Assembly (NCBI GenBank): GCA_004298435.1
Contig: SCSF01000119.1
Location: 1-39,194, forward strand
Reading direction: 5' to 3'
Length of the DNA stretch: 39,194 nucleotides
DNA from: Beijerinckiaceae bacterium
Lineage (GTDB): Bacteria > Pseudomonadota > Alphaproteobacteria > Rhizobiales > Beijerinckiaceae
The notes beneath the pieces are model-generated. The model had not been told where the DNA came from. It searched no databases and was given only the letters and a program-made list of their open reading frames with translations. Positions 25,074 to 33,950 of this stretch are shown here, piece after piece; position 1 is the first letter of the stretch, and each line of letters begins with the position of its first letter. The translations under genes and the position numbers were made by a program.

Positions 25074-25304
25074 AGAGGACACCGCTTCTCTTGGTCTGGT
25101 CTTCGGACGTTGGTCTCGTGCAGATACGCCGCAACAAACGGCCATCATCGTCGGGATCAGAATTTCTGTGGGCCGGCCGGACACCGGCAATTCTTGCCGC
25201 CCGTATCGTGAGCGGAGCCATTTTCAAGCAATCAGGATGGCATTCCGGCAATGCGTCTCAACGAGCCTCTTGCATAAAGCCAAGCTCGCCCCTGTCTTCT
25301 TCGA

Positions 25305-27680
25305 CTAGGGCTTATTTAGATGCGCGCTGCTTGAGGCGCCACGGGGCCGGTTGTCGCGGCGCGACGCGCGCTTGCCTTTATTGCCGGGCAGGCCCCCGCG
25401 CGGGGCCTGCTTTCCCTTGCTGAGAAGCTCGAATCGCAGCGCGCCGGCGAAGGGGGCTGCTTCCACAAGCCGCACCGTCACTTCATCGCCGAGCCGGTGC
25501 ATTTCGCCGCTACGGCCGCCGACGAGAGCATGCAGGCTTTCGTCATAATGATAGTAATCCTTGCCGAGAGTCGCCGCAGGTACGAAGCCGTCTGCGCCGG
25601 TATCGTGCAGCTTGACGAAGAGCCCGACTTTGGTGACGCCTGAAATGCGGCCATCGAAACGCGCCCCGACCTGCGCGGAAAGATGCGCGGCGATGAGGCG
25701 TTCGACCGTCTCACGCTCGGCTGCCATGGCGCGCCGTTCCGCCGCGGAAATACCCGCTGCGACTTCAGCAAGCGTCTCCGCATCCATATCGGGAAGACCG
25801 TCGCGGCCAAGGCTGAGCACACGGATCAGCGCGCGATGGACGATCAGATCGGCGTAGCGACGGATCGGTGATGTGAAATGCGCGTAGCTGTGCAGGTGCA
25901 GCCCGAAATGCCCGTAATTCTCGATCACATATTCAGCCTGCGCCTGGGTGCGCAGCACGATTTCATTGACGATGTTCTCGTGCTCCGTGCCTCGGACGCG
26001 CGCGAGAATGTCGTTGAACTGACGCGGTTTCAAAACCTGCCCCTTGGCGAGTTTGATGCCGATGGAGGCGAGGAATTCCGAAAGCGCATTCAGTTTTTCG
26101 AGCGATGGCTCGTCATGCGCGCGATAGATCAACGCCTGACGCTGCGCTTCGAGAGTTTCCGCGGCGGCGACATTGGCGAGAATCATAAATTCCTCGATCA
26201 GCCGATGCGCTTCGAGCCGCGGTGGCACGATCACGCGATCAACCGTGCCGTCTTCCTTCAGCAAAACCTTTCGTTCCGGCAGATCGAGATCGAGCGGCGC
26301 GCGCTTGATTCGCGCAAGTTTCAGCGATTCATAGGCGGCGAAAAGGGGGCGCAGCACGGGCTCGATCAAATCCCGTGTTTCAGCTCCGGGCCGGCCATCC
26401 CATGCGGCTTGCACCTGTGCGTAGGCGAGCTTGGCCGCCGAACGCATCATTATCCTGTGTACGCTGTGTGACAGTTTTCTGCCGTCGGCCGCCACCACGA
26501 TGCGGATCGCGAGGGCAGGCCGATCCTCATCCGGTTTGAGAGAGCAGAGATCGTTCGAAATCCGCTCCGGCAGCATCGGCACGACGCGATCGGGAAAGTA
26601 GACGGAGTTGCCGCGGTCGAGCGCTTCGCGGTCGAGCGGGCTGCCGGGCCGCACATAAGCCGCGACATCGGCGATGGCGACATGAATGATATGACCGCCG
26701 CGATTTTCCGGGTCTGGGTCCGGCCTGGCGAAGACGGCGTCATCGTGATCCTTTGCATCGGGAGGATCGATGGTTACCAGCGGAATGCTGCGCCAGTCTT
26801 CGCGGCCCGCGAGCGAAGCGGGTTGCGCGCGCTCCGCTTCGGCAATCGTCTCCGGCCGGAAAACATGCGGGATGCTATGTGCATGCAGGGCGATGAGGCT
26901 CATGGCCTTTTCGGTTGCGAGCGACCCAAGCCGCTCACGCACCTTTGCCGACGGCAAGCCGAGCCTGCCGTTGCGCATAACATCGATGGCGACGAGATCG
27001 CCTTCTTCCGCCGCCCCTTCTGAGCCGGGAGCAATGTTGAATTCGCCGCGCCCGATGCTCTTCTTGTCGATTGGAACGACCCGGCCGCCGCCGCCGGGAT
27101 GAGCGCGAAAGATGCCAAGAACCTGCGCGCGGGATCGTTGCAGCAGCTTGACGACACGGCCGCTGTAGGTGGGCTCGCCCGGCGCCGCATCGGGCAGGGC
27201 CTCCGTGTGGATGAGCGCCCGGTCACCGATGCCAGGCGTTGCCATGCCGGGGCGGCGCCGTGCCGGCATCAGGACGATTGTTGGAATCGGCCCGTGTTCT
27301 GGATCCCATTCGATCGGCACGGCGAGGAAATCGCCGTCCTGGTCGCGGCTCGTGATATCCGCGAGCACGACGGTTGGTAAAGTGCCGGGCCGATGCAGAA
27401 CCTTGCGTCGGCGCTCAATCGCGCCTTCGGCTTCGAGTTCCCTGAGCACGCGCTTCAACGCGATCCGGTCGGAGCCCTTGATGCCGAAAGCGCGCGCGAT
27501 CTCACGCTTGCCGATCTTGCCGCTGCCGCGCCCGGCCTCGCGCTCGTCCTTGAGAAACCTCAAAATGTCTTCGCGGGTCGGCAGTTGCCCGGATGCTTTG
27601 TCATCCAGCGTAAGCTTTGCTGTTCGCGATCGTTCCGGCGCGGCAGCTTTATGAGCAGGCTGGCCGGCTTTTTTCGTCAC
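25305..27680 (-). CDS. rnr: ribonuclease R
   Basis: 3'-to-5' exoribonuclease that degrades structured RNA, 791 residues. An N-terminal winged helix (residues 35-90, PTREDILRFLKDE) precedes cold-shock domains, the RNB catalytic domain with the metal-binding aspartates in DPPDAKDHDD (305-314), an S1 domain, and a basic tail (SRRDNRPRG). The start is GTG 27680, overlapping the topA stop by 4 bp (GTGA), so the gene is coupled to topA. Confidence 0.96.
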   Translation of the reverse strand: MTKKAGQPAHKAAAPERSRTAKLTLDDKASGQLPTREDILRFLKDEREAGRGSGKIGKREIARAFGIKGSDRIALKRVLRELEAEGAIERRRKVLHRPGTLPTVVLADITSRDQDGDFLAVPIEWDPEHGPIPTIVLMPARRRPGMATPGIGDRALIHTEALPDAAPGEPTYSGRVVKLLQRSRAQVLGIFRAHPGGGGRVVPIDKKSIGRGEFNIAPGSEGAAEEGDLVAIDVMRNGRLGLPSAKVRERLGSLATEKAMSLIALHAHSIPHVFRPETIAEAERAQPASLAGREDWRSIPLVTIDPPDAKDHDDAVFARPDPDPENRGGHIIHVAIADVAAYVRPGSPLDREALDRGNSVYFPDRVVPMLPERISNDLCSLKPDEDRPALAIRIVVAADGRKLSHSVHRIMMRSAAKLAYAQVQAAWDGRPGAETRDLIEPVLRPLFAAYESLKLARIKRAPLDLDLPERKVLLKEDGTVDRVIVPPRLEAHRLIEEFMILANVAAAETLEAQRQALIYRAHDEPSLEKLNALSEFLASIGIKLAKGQVLKPRQFNDILARVRGTEHENIVNEIVLRTQAQAEYVIENYGHFGLHLHSYAHFTSPIRRYADLIVHRALIRVLSLGRDGLPDMDAETLAEVAAGISAAERRAMAAERETVERLIAAHLSAQVGARFDGRISGVTKVGLFVKLHDTGADGFVPAATLGKDYYHYDESLHALVGGRSGEMHRLGDEVTVRLVEAAPFAGALRFELLSKGKQAPRGGLPGNKGKRASRRDNRPRGASSSAHLNKP

Positions 27681-30538
27681 GCCCGCGTGGCCTTCTTTGC
27701 AGATCCCGGTTTGGCCGCCGGAGCCTTCTTTGTTGCGGTCTTTTTGGCCGGTTTCTTGGCTGCTGGCTGTTTTTTGACCGCAGCCTTCGATTTGGCCGGG
27801 GCTTTTTTCGCTGCTGTCTTCGCGCCGGCCTTCTTCGGCGCGCCTTGCTTTGCGTCTATGAGGCGGATCGCATCTTCGAGCGTGATCGTCTCAGGCGAGA
27901 GATCGTCCTTCAGAGTCGCGTTCACCTTGCCATGGCTGACGTAAGCGCCGAACCGGCCGTTTTGTATGGTGATGTTGCCGCCGGAAGGATGCTGGCCGAG
28001 CACTCGGCCGCCGCGTCCGCCGCCGCTATTTTTGGCGGCGAGCAAAGCAATCGCCTCTTCGAGCGTGATGCTCGTCGGATCGGCATCGCGCGGCAGCGTC
28101 GCGTTGATCTTGCCCCAGTTCACATAAGGACCAAAACGTCCGGCCTTGATGACAACCTTGCCGCCTTCGGGATGCTGGCCGAGTTCGCGGCTGGCGGACG
28201 CAGCCTCAGCCCCGAAGCGCCGGCCGGAAAGCCCGCTTTCCTTGGCAATGATGAGATCGATGGCGCGATTGCCGCCGATCTCGAGGATATTTTCATCCTT
28301 GCCGATGTTCGCATAGGTCTTCCCGTGCTGCACATAGGGGCCGAAACGCCCGATGCCGGCAAGGATCGGCTCTTTGCTTTCGGGGTGCCGCGCAACCTCG
28401 CGCGGCAAGGAGAGAAGCCCGATCGCGTCTTCAAGGGTCAGTTGCGATGGCGTCATGGTCTTTGGCACCGAGGCGCGCTTCGGCTTTTTGCCGTCTTCGC
28501 CTTCGCCCTGTTGGACATAGGCGCCGAAGCGGCCATCACGCAGCGATATTTCCTCGTCGGTCGCCGGATCGATGCCGAGGACCTTGGTGCCGGATTGTTC
28601 GTCGCCTTCTGTGTTCGCCAGAGTTCGGGTGAATTTGCACTCTGGGTAATTCGAGCAGCCGATGAAGGCGCCGAACTTGCTGAGCTTCAAAGACAGAATG
28701 CCATTGCCGCAGGACGGGCAGGCGCGCGGATTGGAGCCGTCTTCCTTCGCCGGGAAAATATGCGGGCCGAGAAGCTCGTTGAGGCTGTCGAGAACCTGCG
28801 TGGTGCGCAGATCCTTCGTGCCGGCGAGTGCGCTTGAAAAATCCGTCCAGAAATCGCGGAGCACCTGCTTCCAGTCGGTTTCATGGTTGGAAATATGGTC
28901 GAGCTTTTCTTCAAGGTCGGCGGTGAAATCATAGCCGACGTAGCGGGTGAAGAAGCTTTCGAGAAAGGCGGTGACGAGCCGCCCCTTGTCTTCCGGATAG
29001 AGCCGTTTCTTGTCGATCCGCACATAGCCGCGGTCTTTCAGCACCGCGAGCGTCGAGGCATAGGTGGAGGGTCGGCCGATGCCGAGTTCTTCCATACGCT
29101 TGATGAGGGTGGCCTCGGTGAAGCGCGGCGGCGGCTCGGTGAAATGCTGGGTCGCCTCGATCTTCTTTTTCGTGACCGTCTCGCCCTTCGCCATGGGCGG
29201 CAGGCGGCCATCTTCCTCGTCAGAGCCAGTCTGCTCGTCGTCGCGGCCTTCCTGATAGAGCTTCAGGAATCCGTCGAACCGCACGACCTGACCTGTGGCG
29301 CGCAAATAAAGATTCTTCTGCGCTGCCTCGGCGTGAATATCGACGGTGGTGCGTTCGAGATCGGCCGATTCCATCTGGCTCGCGAGCGTGCGCGTCCAGA
29401 TCAGGTCGTAAAGCCGGAACTCGTCACGATCGAGCGAATGTGCGACGGTATTGGGCAGGCGGCCGAGGTCTGTCGGGCGGATGGCTTCATGCGCTTCCTG
29501 CGCATTCTTCGCCTTCACGACGTATTTGCGCGGCGCCTTCGGCACATAGGCCGCGCCGAATTTCTGGCCGATGACGCTGCGCGCCCTCGCGATCGCCTCC
29601 GGCGCCATATCGACGCCGTCGGTTCGCATATAGGTGATGAGGCCGACGGTTTCGCCACCCACATCGACGCCTTCATAGAGGCGTTGCGCGATTTGCATGG
29701 TGCGGGCAGGGGAAAGCCCGAGCTTGCGCGAAGCCTCCTGCTGTAAGGTCGAGGTGGTGAAGGGGGCCGATGGATGGCGCTTCGCCGGTTTGGCCTCGAT
29801 GTTCGCGACCGTGTATCTGGCCTTTTCCAGAGCCTCTTTGAAAGCTGTCGCGGCAGCGCCGTTGCCAATGTCCAGCCTGGCGAGTTTCTGGCCGTCCGCC
29901 GCCACGAGACGCGCGGTGAAGGGCGCATGCGCGGCGGTTTCGAGATGCGCGACGATCGACCAGTATTCCTGGCTGACGAACTGCTCGATCTCAAGCTCGC
30001 GGTCGCAGACGAGCCGCAGAGAGACGGACTGCACGCGGCCGGCGGAACGCGCGCCTGGCAGCTTGCGCCAGAGAACCGGAGAGAGATTGAAGCCAACGAG
30101 ATAATCGAGGGCCCGGCGGGCGAGGTAGGCATCGACCAGCGCGGCATCGATCTCGCGCGGATGCTTCATCGCCTCGAGGATTTCCGTTTTGGTGATCGCG
30201 TTGAAAACGACGCGCTCTACCGGCTTGTCCTTGAGAACCTTTTTAGCTTTCAGAATTTCCAGCACATGCCAGGAAATGGCTTCGCCTTCGCGGTCCGGGT
30301 CGGTCGCGAGGATGATGCGCTCGGCTGATTTGGCGGCAGACGCAATATCGCTGAGCCGCTTCGAGGCCTTGCCATCCACCTGCCAGAGCATTGCAAAATC
30401 ATTGTCCGGATCGACCGATCCATCCTTGGCCGGCAAATCGCGGACATGGCCGAAGGACGCGATCACTTCGTAGTCGCGGCCGAGGTATTTATTGATCGTC
30501 TTGGCCTTGGCGGGCGATTCGACGATGACAAGACGCAT
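27677..30538 (-). CDS. topA: DNA topoisomerase I
   Basis: Type IA topoisomerase that relaxes negative supercoils, 953 residues from ATG 30538 (MRLVIVESPAKAKT, preceded by AGGATT). The Toprim acidic triad is in the N-terminal ATDPDREGEA, and the catalytic tyrosine is Y303 in ITYMRTDGVD. One zinc ribbon is seen as CPSCGNG followed by GCSNYPECKFT. It is followed by repeated C-terminal modules (GRFGAYV, GRFGPYVQHGK, GRFGPYVNWGK, GRFGAYVSHGK) and a histone H1-like Lys/Ala/Pro tail of about 60 residues. The frame is open to 30616, but codons before 30538 do not match the family. It is first in a topA-rnr operon. Confidence 0.96.
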   Translation of the reverse strand: MRLVIVESPAKAKTINKYLGRDYEVIASFGHVRDLPAKDGSVDPDNDFAMLWQVDGKASKRLSDIASAAKSAERIILATDPDREGEAISWHVLEILKAKKVLKDKPVERVVFNAITKTEILEAMKHPREIDAALVDAYLARRALDYLVGFNLSPVLWRKLPGARSAGRVQSVSLRLVCDRELEIEQFVSQEYWSIVAHLETAAHAPFTARLVAADGQKLARLDIGNGAAATAFKEALEKARYTVANIEAKPAKRHPSAPFTTSTLQQEASRKLGLSPARTMQIAQRLYEGVDVGGETVGLITYMRTDGVDMAPEAIARARSVIGQKFGAAYVPKAPRKYVVKAKNAQEAHEAIRPTDLGRLPNTVAHSLDRDEFRLYDLIWTRTLASQMESADLERTTVDIHAEAAQKNLYLRATGQVVRFDGFLKLYQEGRDDEQTGSDEEDGRLPPMAKGETVTKKKIEATQHFTEPPPRFTEATLIKRMEELGIGRPSTYASTLAVLKDRGYVRIDKKRLYPEDKGRLVTAFLESFFTRYVGYDFTADLEEKLDHISNHETDWKQVLRDFWTDFSSALAGTKDLRTTQVLDSLNELLGPHIFPAKEDGSNPRACPSCGNGILSLKLSKFGAFIGCSNYPECKFTRTLANTEGDEQSGTKVLGIDPATDEEISLRDGRFGAYVQQGEGEDGKKPKRASVPKTMTPSQLTLEDAIGLLSLPREVARHPESKEPILAGIGRFGPYVQHGKTYANIGKDENILEIGGNRAIDLIIAKESGLSGRRFGAEAASASRELGQHPEGGKVVIKAGRFGPYVNWGKINATLPRDADPTSITLEEAIALLAAKNSGGGRGGRVLGQHPSGGNITIQNGRFGAYVSHGKVNATLKDDLSPETITLEDAIRLIDAKQGAPKKAGAKTAAKKAPAKSKAAVKKQPAAKKPAKKTATKKAPAAKPGSAKKATRA

Positions 30539-31109
30539 GGAATCCTGATCCTTACGCTCGGCGAGACGGAAACGCGCTTCTACGCATGGGTTCCGCAATG
30601 GCCGGCACATTTGCAAAGCCGGCGTGCTGAAGCCGCGCGGCAGGGTTCAATTCTTTTTCGCTGCCAGGCGCAGCGAAGCCGTCAGGCGCTCCCGAAAACA
30701 TTGAGCGAATAATACGAGCGGGTCTTCTCCTCATCCTGCCCAGTTGGGCGAAGAAATGCTTTCGCCGGAAGGGCGACCGTGCAAAAGCAAGCGGTTAGGG
30801 AGAGTAAAGCCTTGGTCAATTGCGCCATATGAGCCAAACCGCCTCATCTTGCAAGGGTGGCCGCTGCCTGAGACCGGCCAGCGGATGACGTGCGGAAATG
30901 ATTAAAAGCGTCCAATCGACCCATGGTTCAAAAGCTTATTGTCTGAACCTGTTGCCTTAAGCCTATCTTTTCCAACGTGATTTCTTGCCGCTGGCGACGT
31001 GCTGCGCTGCACTGCCGGCGCCCGGTCATGGCGTTTTTCACAGCGGCGGCCACGGATACGGTCATTGCGGCTTGCGCAACTGGAAAATCCAATCCATAGA
31101 GCCGCTTTA
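30539..31109. other. 571-bp divergent intergenic region between topA and pyrB
   Basis: No gene is recognised. The region must hold the promoters of topA (leftward) and pyrB (rightward), but no clear -35/-10 pair stands out. It includes weak hairpins, for example GGTTCA/TGAACC around 30922-30951. It is also the place where gene order departs from the usual rhizobial arrangement. Confidence 0.5.
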
Positions 31110-32078
31110 ATGTCAGACCCGCATCCCATCCTACGTTTTCGCCATCGCCACTTGCTCGGCATCGAGGGGCTTTCTGCGCAAGATATCCTGATCTTGCTGG
31201 ACATGGCCGAGGATGCCGTCGCGATTTCGCGGCAGATCGAGAAGAAGCGCGCGACGCTGCGCGGCCGCACCCTCATCAACCTCTTTTTCGAAGCCTCGAC
31301 CCGCACGCAGTCTTCATTCGAGCTGGCGGGGAAGAGGCTCGGAGCCGATGTGATGAACATGTCGGTTCAGACTTCGAGCGTGAAAAAGGGCGAGACGCTG
31401 ATCGACACCGCGATGACGCTCAACGCGATGCGGCCCGACCTCATCGTCGTGCGGCACGCCCAGGCCGGCGCGGCGCACCTTCTCGCCCACAAGGTCGATT
31501 GTTCGGTCATCAATGCCGGCGATGGCGCGCATGAACATCCGACACAGGCGCTGCTCGATGCGCTGACGATCCGGCGCAACAAGGGCCGGATCGAAGGCCT
31601 CATCGTCGCAATCTGCGGGGATATTCTGCATTCGCGTGTCGCCCGCTCCAACATTCTCCTGCTTTCGCGTCTTGGCGCGCGTCTGCGCGTCGTCGGCCCC
31701 TCGACCTTGCTGCCTTCGGCCTTTGAGCGGCTTGGCGTGGAGGTCTTCCGCGATATGAAGAACGGCCTTGCCGACGCCGATATCGTGATGATGCTGCGTC
31801 TCCAGAAAGAGCGGATGAACGGCGGCTTCGTGCCATCGTCGCGCGAGTATTTCCGGTTCTTCGGGCTTGATTCCGAAAAGCTCTCCTATGCGAAGAAGGA
31901 CGCGCTGGTGATGCATCCGGGGCCGATGAATCGCGGCATCGAAATAGCTTCCCTCGTCGCCGACAGCCCCCAGAGTGTGGTCCGCGAGCAGGTGGAGATG
32001 GGTGTCGCGGTGCGCATGGCGGTGCTCGAGGCGCTGGCCGAGCATCTGCCCAATGCCAACCATGACGATCATGTGTGA
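31110..32078 (+). CDS. pyrB: aspartate carbamoyltransferase catalytic subunit
   Basis: Second step of pyrimidine synthesis: carbamoyl phosphate plus aspartate. It has 322 residues from ATG 31110 ([10 protein letters not shown]). The carbamoyl-phosphate loop STRTQSS starts at residue 63; [12 protein letters not shown] and [12 protein letters not shown] are further family signatures. The upstream open frame to 30999 is not family-like. The dihydroorotase-like gene follows after 6 bp. No pyrI regulatory subunit is present, as expected for the class that assembles with a dihydroorotase-like partner. Confidence 0.95.
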   Translation: MSDPHPILRFRHRHLLGIEGLSAQDILILLDMAEDAVAISRQIEKKRATLRGRTLINLFFEASTRTQSSFELAGKRLGADVMNMSVQTSSVKKGETLIDTAMTLNAMRPDLIVVRHAQAGAAHLLAHKVDCSVINAGDGAHEHPTQALLDALTIRRNKGRIEGLIVAICGDILHSRVARSNILLLSRLGARLRVVGPSTLLPSAFERLGVEVFRDMKNGLADADIVMMLRLQKERMNGGFVPSSREYFRFFGLDSEKLSYAKKDALVMHPGPMNRGIEIASLVADSPQSVVREQVEMGVAVRMAVLEALAEHLPNANHDDHV

Positions 32079-32084
32079 GCGGCG

Positions 32085-33404
32085 ATGATGAAGCTTTCCA
32101 CGCCAGCGATCGCGCATCAGCCTATGGCGCTGGTCAATTGCAGGCTTGCCCAGACGGGTGTCGAAAAATTGCAGCCCGGCGGCGTTCTCGTCGTCGATGG
32201 CGTCATCCGGGATGTGGGGCAGGCGGTCGTGCCGGAATCTTTGCCGCCGCATGCGCGCGTCATCGATTGCGGCGGCGACGTGGTGGCCGCCGGGCTGATC
32301 GACCTTTGCGCCTTCGTCGGCGAACCGGGTGGCGAGCATCGCGAAACGATCGCGAGTGCGACCGCGGCTGCTGCTGCCGGCGGCGTGACGACGATCATCG
32401 CGCGGCCGGATACCAATCCGCCGATCGACGAGCCTGCCGTTGTCGATTTTCTCTTGCGCCGCGCCCGCGACACAGGCCGCGTCCGGGTTGTGCCGGCGGC
32501 GGCGCTGACAAAAGGTCTGAACGGCGCTGATACCGCCGAGGTGGGCCTGCTGCTTGAGGCAGGCGCGATAGCCTTCACCGATGGGCCGCGCTCCGTCGCG
32601 AATGCGCGGGTCATGCGTCGCGCCATGGCTTATGCGAGGGATTTCAACGCGCTCGTCATTCATCATCTGGAGGATCCGGATCTTGCCGGGGAAGGTGTGA
32701 TGAATGAAGGCGAGCTGGCCCTGCGGCTAGGACTGCCAGGCATTCCGCGCGAGGCGGAAACGATCATGCTCGATCGCGATATCCGCCTCGTGGCGCTGAC
32801 CGGCACGCGCTATCACGCCGCCATCGTTTCCACCGCCGCTTCGGTCGAAGTGATCCGCAAAGCCAAGTCGGCGGGATTGCCGGTCACTTGCGGAACCTCG
32901 ATCAATCATCTGACGCTGAACGAAAATGACATTGGCGATTACCGCACCTTTCTGAAGGTCGCGCCGCCTTTGAGGCACGAGGACGACCGTCTGGCGCTTG
33001 TCGCGGCGCTCGCCGAAGGCCTGATCGACATCATTGTATCGGATCACAATCCTCAGGATGTCGAAACGAAAAGGCTGCCATTTGCGGAAGCCGAGAACGG
33101 CGCGATCGGCCTTGAAACCATGCTGGCGGCGGGGCTTCGGCTCGTGCATTCCGGCGACGTGACGCTGAGCCGTCTGCTTTCCGCCATGTCGTCGCGTCCG
33201 GCGGAAATCCTTGGTCTGCCGCAAGGCCGTCTGGAGGTTGGCGCGCCGGCCGACATCATCCGCTTCGATCCCGACGAGCCTTTCGTCGTGGACCCGGCCA
33301 GCCTGCATTCCCGCTCGAAAAACACGCCCTTCGATGAGGCGCGCCTGCAAGGCAGGGTGAAGCTCACGATTGTCGGCGGCGAGATCGTCTGGGAAGCGGC
33401 CTGA
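32085..33404 (+). CDS. dihydroorotase-like protein lacking the HxH metal site (PyrX/pseudo-DHOase type)
   Basis: A 439-residue amidohydrolase-fold protein homologous to class I dihydroorotase. Active enzymes carry D-L-H-x-H-x-R-E-P-G at the first strand; here the matching stretch is IDLCAFVGEPG, so both metal-binding histidines are replaced (C75, F77) and the following Arg is Gly79. Later parts of the fold are kept (SDHNPQD, GAPADIIRFDP). In Pseudomonas and relatives, such inactive homologues hold the PyrB complex together, and the true dihydroorotase is encoded elsewhere. That role fits the 6-bp spacing to pyrB. Automated annotation would call it pyrC. The start is ATG 32085 or 32088. Confidence 0.85.
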   Translation: MMKLSTPAIAHQPMALVNCRLAQTGVEKLQPGGVLVVDGVIRDVGQAVVPESLPPHARVIDCGGDVVAAGLIDLCAFVGEPGGEHRETIASATAAAAAGGVTTIIARPDTNPPIDEPAVVDFLLRRARDTGRVRVVPAAALTKGLNGADTAEVGLLLEAGAIAFTDGPRSVANARVMRRAMAYARDFNALVIHHLEDPDLAGEGVMNEGELALRLGLPGIPREAETIMLDRDIRLVALTGTRYHAAIVSTAASVEVIRKAKSAGLPVTCGTSINHLTLNENDIGDYRTFLKVAPPLRHEDDRLALVAALAEGLIDIIVSDHNPQDVETKRLPFAEAENGAIGLETMLAAGLRLVHSGDVTLSRLLSAMSSRPAEILGLPQGRLEVGAPADIIRFDPDEPFVVDPASLHSRSKNTPFDEARLQGRVKLTIVGGEIVWEAA

Positions 33405-33406
33405 AT

Positions 33407-33838
33407 TCAGCCGGAAATCAGGGCCTGGAGCATTTCCACAAGACGCGGGCCACGCTGACGCAGTTCGGTGAGGTGACTCGCCGACAGCGCCGCCAAAGCG
33501 GCCTCGCCCTTCGGCGTGAGCGAAAGCTGGATAAAGCGGCGATCTCCGGATGACTCGATCCGCTGAATAAAGCCGGCAGCCTCAAGCCGCTGGATTAATC
33601 CGACGGCGCTGTTGTGCCGGATCATCATGCGTTCCGCGAGGGATTTGATGTTGGGTGGCATCGAATCCGGCCACCCCCTGATGGCGAGAAGCACCTGATG
33701 CTGGCGTGGAGTCAGGCCGATGGCCGCTGCCTCCGCCGCGCTGAAAGCGACGAATCCGCGCAGTGCCTGACGAAATGCAGCCAGTTTTCGATATTCGGCG
33801 TCGGTCAGATCACTTTTTTGCGCGCGGCTTCTGGTCAA
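33407..33838 (-). CDS. MarR family transcriptional regulator
   Basis: A 143-residue winged-helix dimeric regulator. The DNA-binding part is seen as LTPRQHQVLLAIRG, IKSLAERMMIRHNSAVGLIQRLEAAGFI, and the wing ESSGDRRFIQLSLTPKG. It lies between the pyrC-like gene (convergent, 2 bp apart at the stops) and the CLC transporter (divergent). It probably represses itself and the transporter through the palindrome in the shared gap. Confidence 0.92.
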   Translation of the reverse strand: MTRSRAQKSDLTDAEYRKLAAFRQALRGFVAFSAAEAAAIGLTPRQHQVLLAIRGWPDSMPPNIKSLAERMMIRHNSAVGLIQRLEAAGFIQRIESSGDRRFIQLSLTPKGEAALAALSASHLTELRQRGPRLVEMLQALISG

Positions 33839-33854
33839 AGCAAACCTCCATTGA

Positions 33855-33877
33855 AATATATCGTCTTACGACATATT
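33855..33877. promoter_or_regulatory. probable MarR operator
   Basis: Inverted repeat with arms AATATATCGT (33855-33864) and ACGACATATT (33868-33877) around CTT, pairing at 9 of 10 positions. It sits 17 bp upstream of the marR start and 73 bp upstream of clc, in an AT-rich gap, which is where a MarR autoregulatory site is expected. Confidence 0.6.
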
Positions 33878-33950
33878 AAATAATCATCCGTATATTTCCT
33901 GGATTCGCCGTACCTCAACGCATGGCGCCAACCGCTCTTTTTCAGGTCGC

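Noticed and set aside
27677-27860. Lys/Ala/Pro-rich stretch resembling a separate histone H1-like gene
   Set aside because: It is in frame with topA without a stop or new start, so it is the basic tail of topoisomerase I.
31314-32666. Minus-strand open frame (about 450 codons) opposite pyrB and the pyrC-like gene
   Set aside because: Both plus-strand genes show full family signatures; the antisense product is His/Arg-rich and unlike any protein family.
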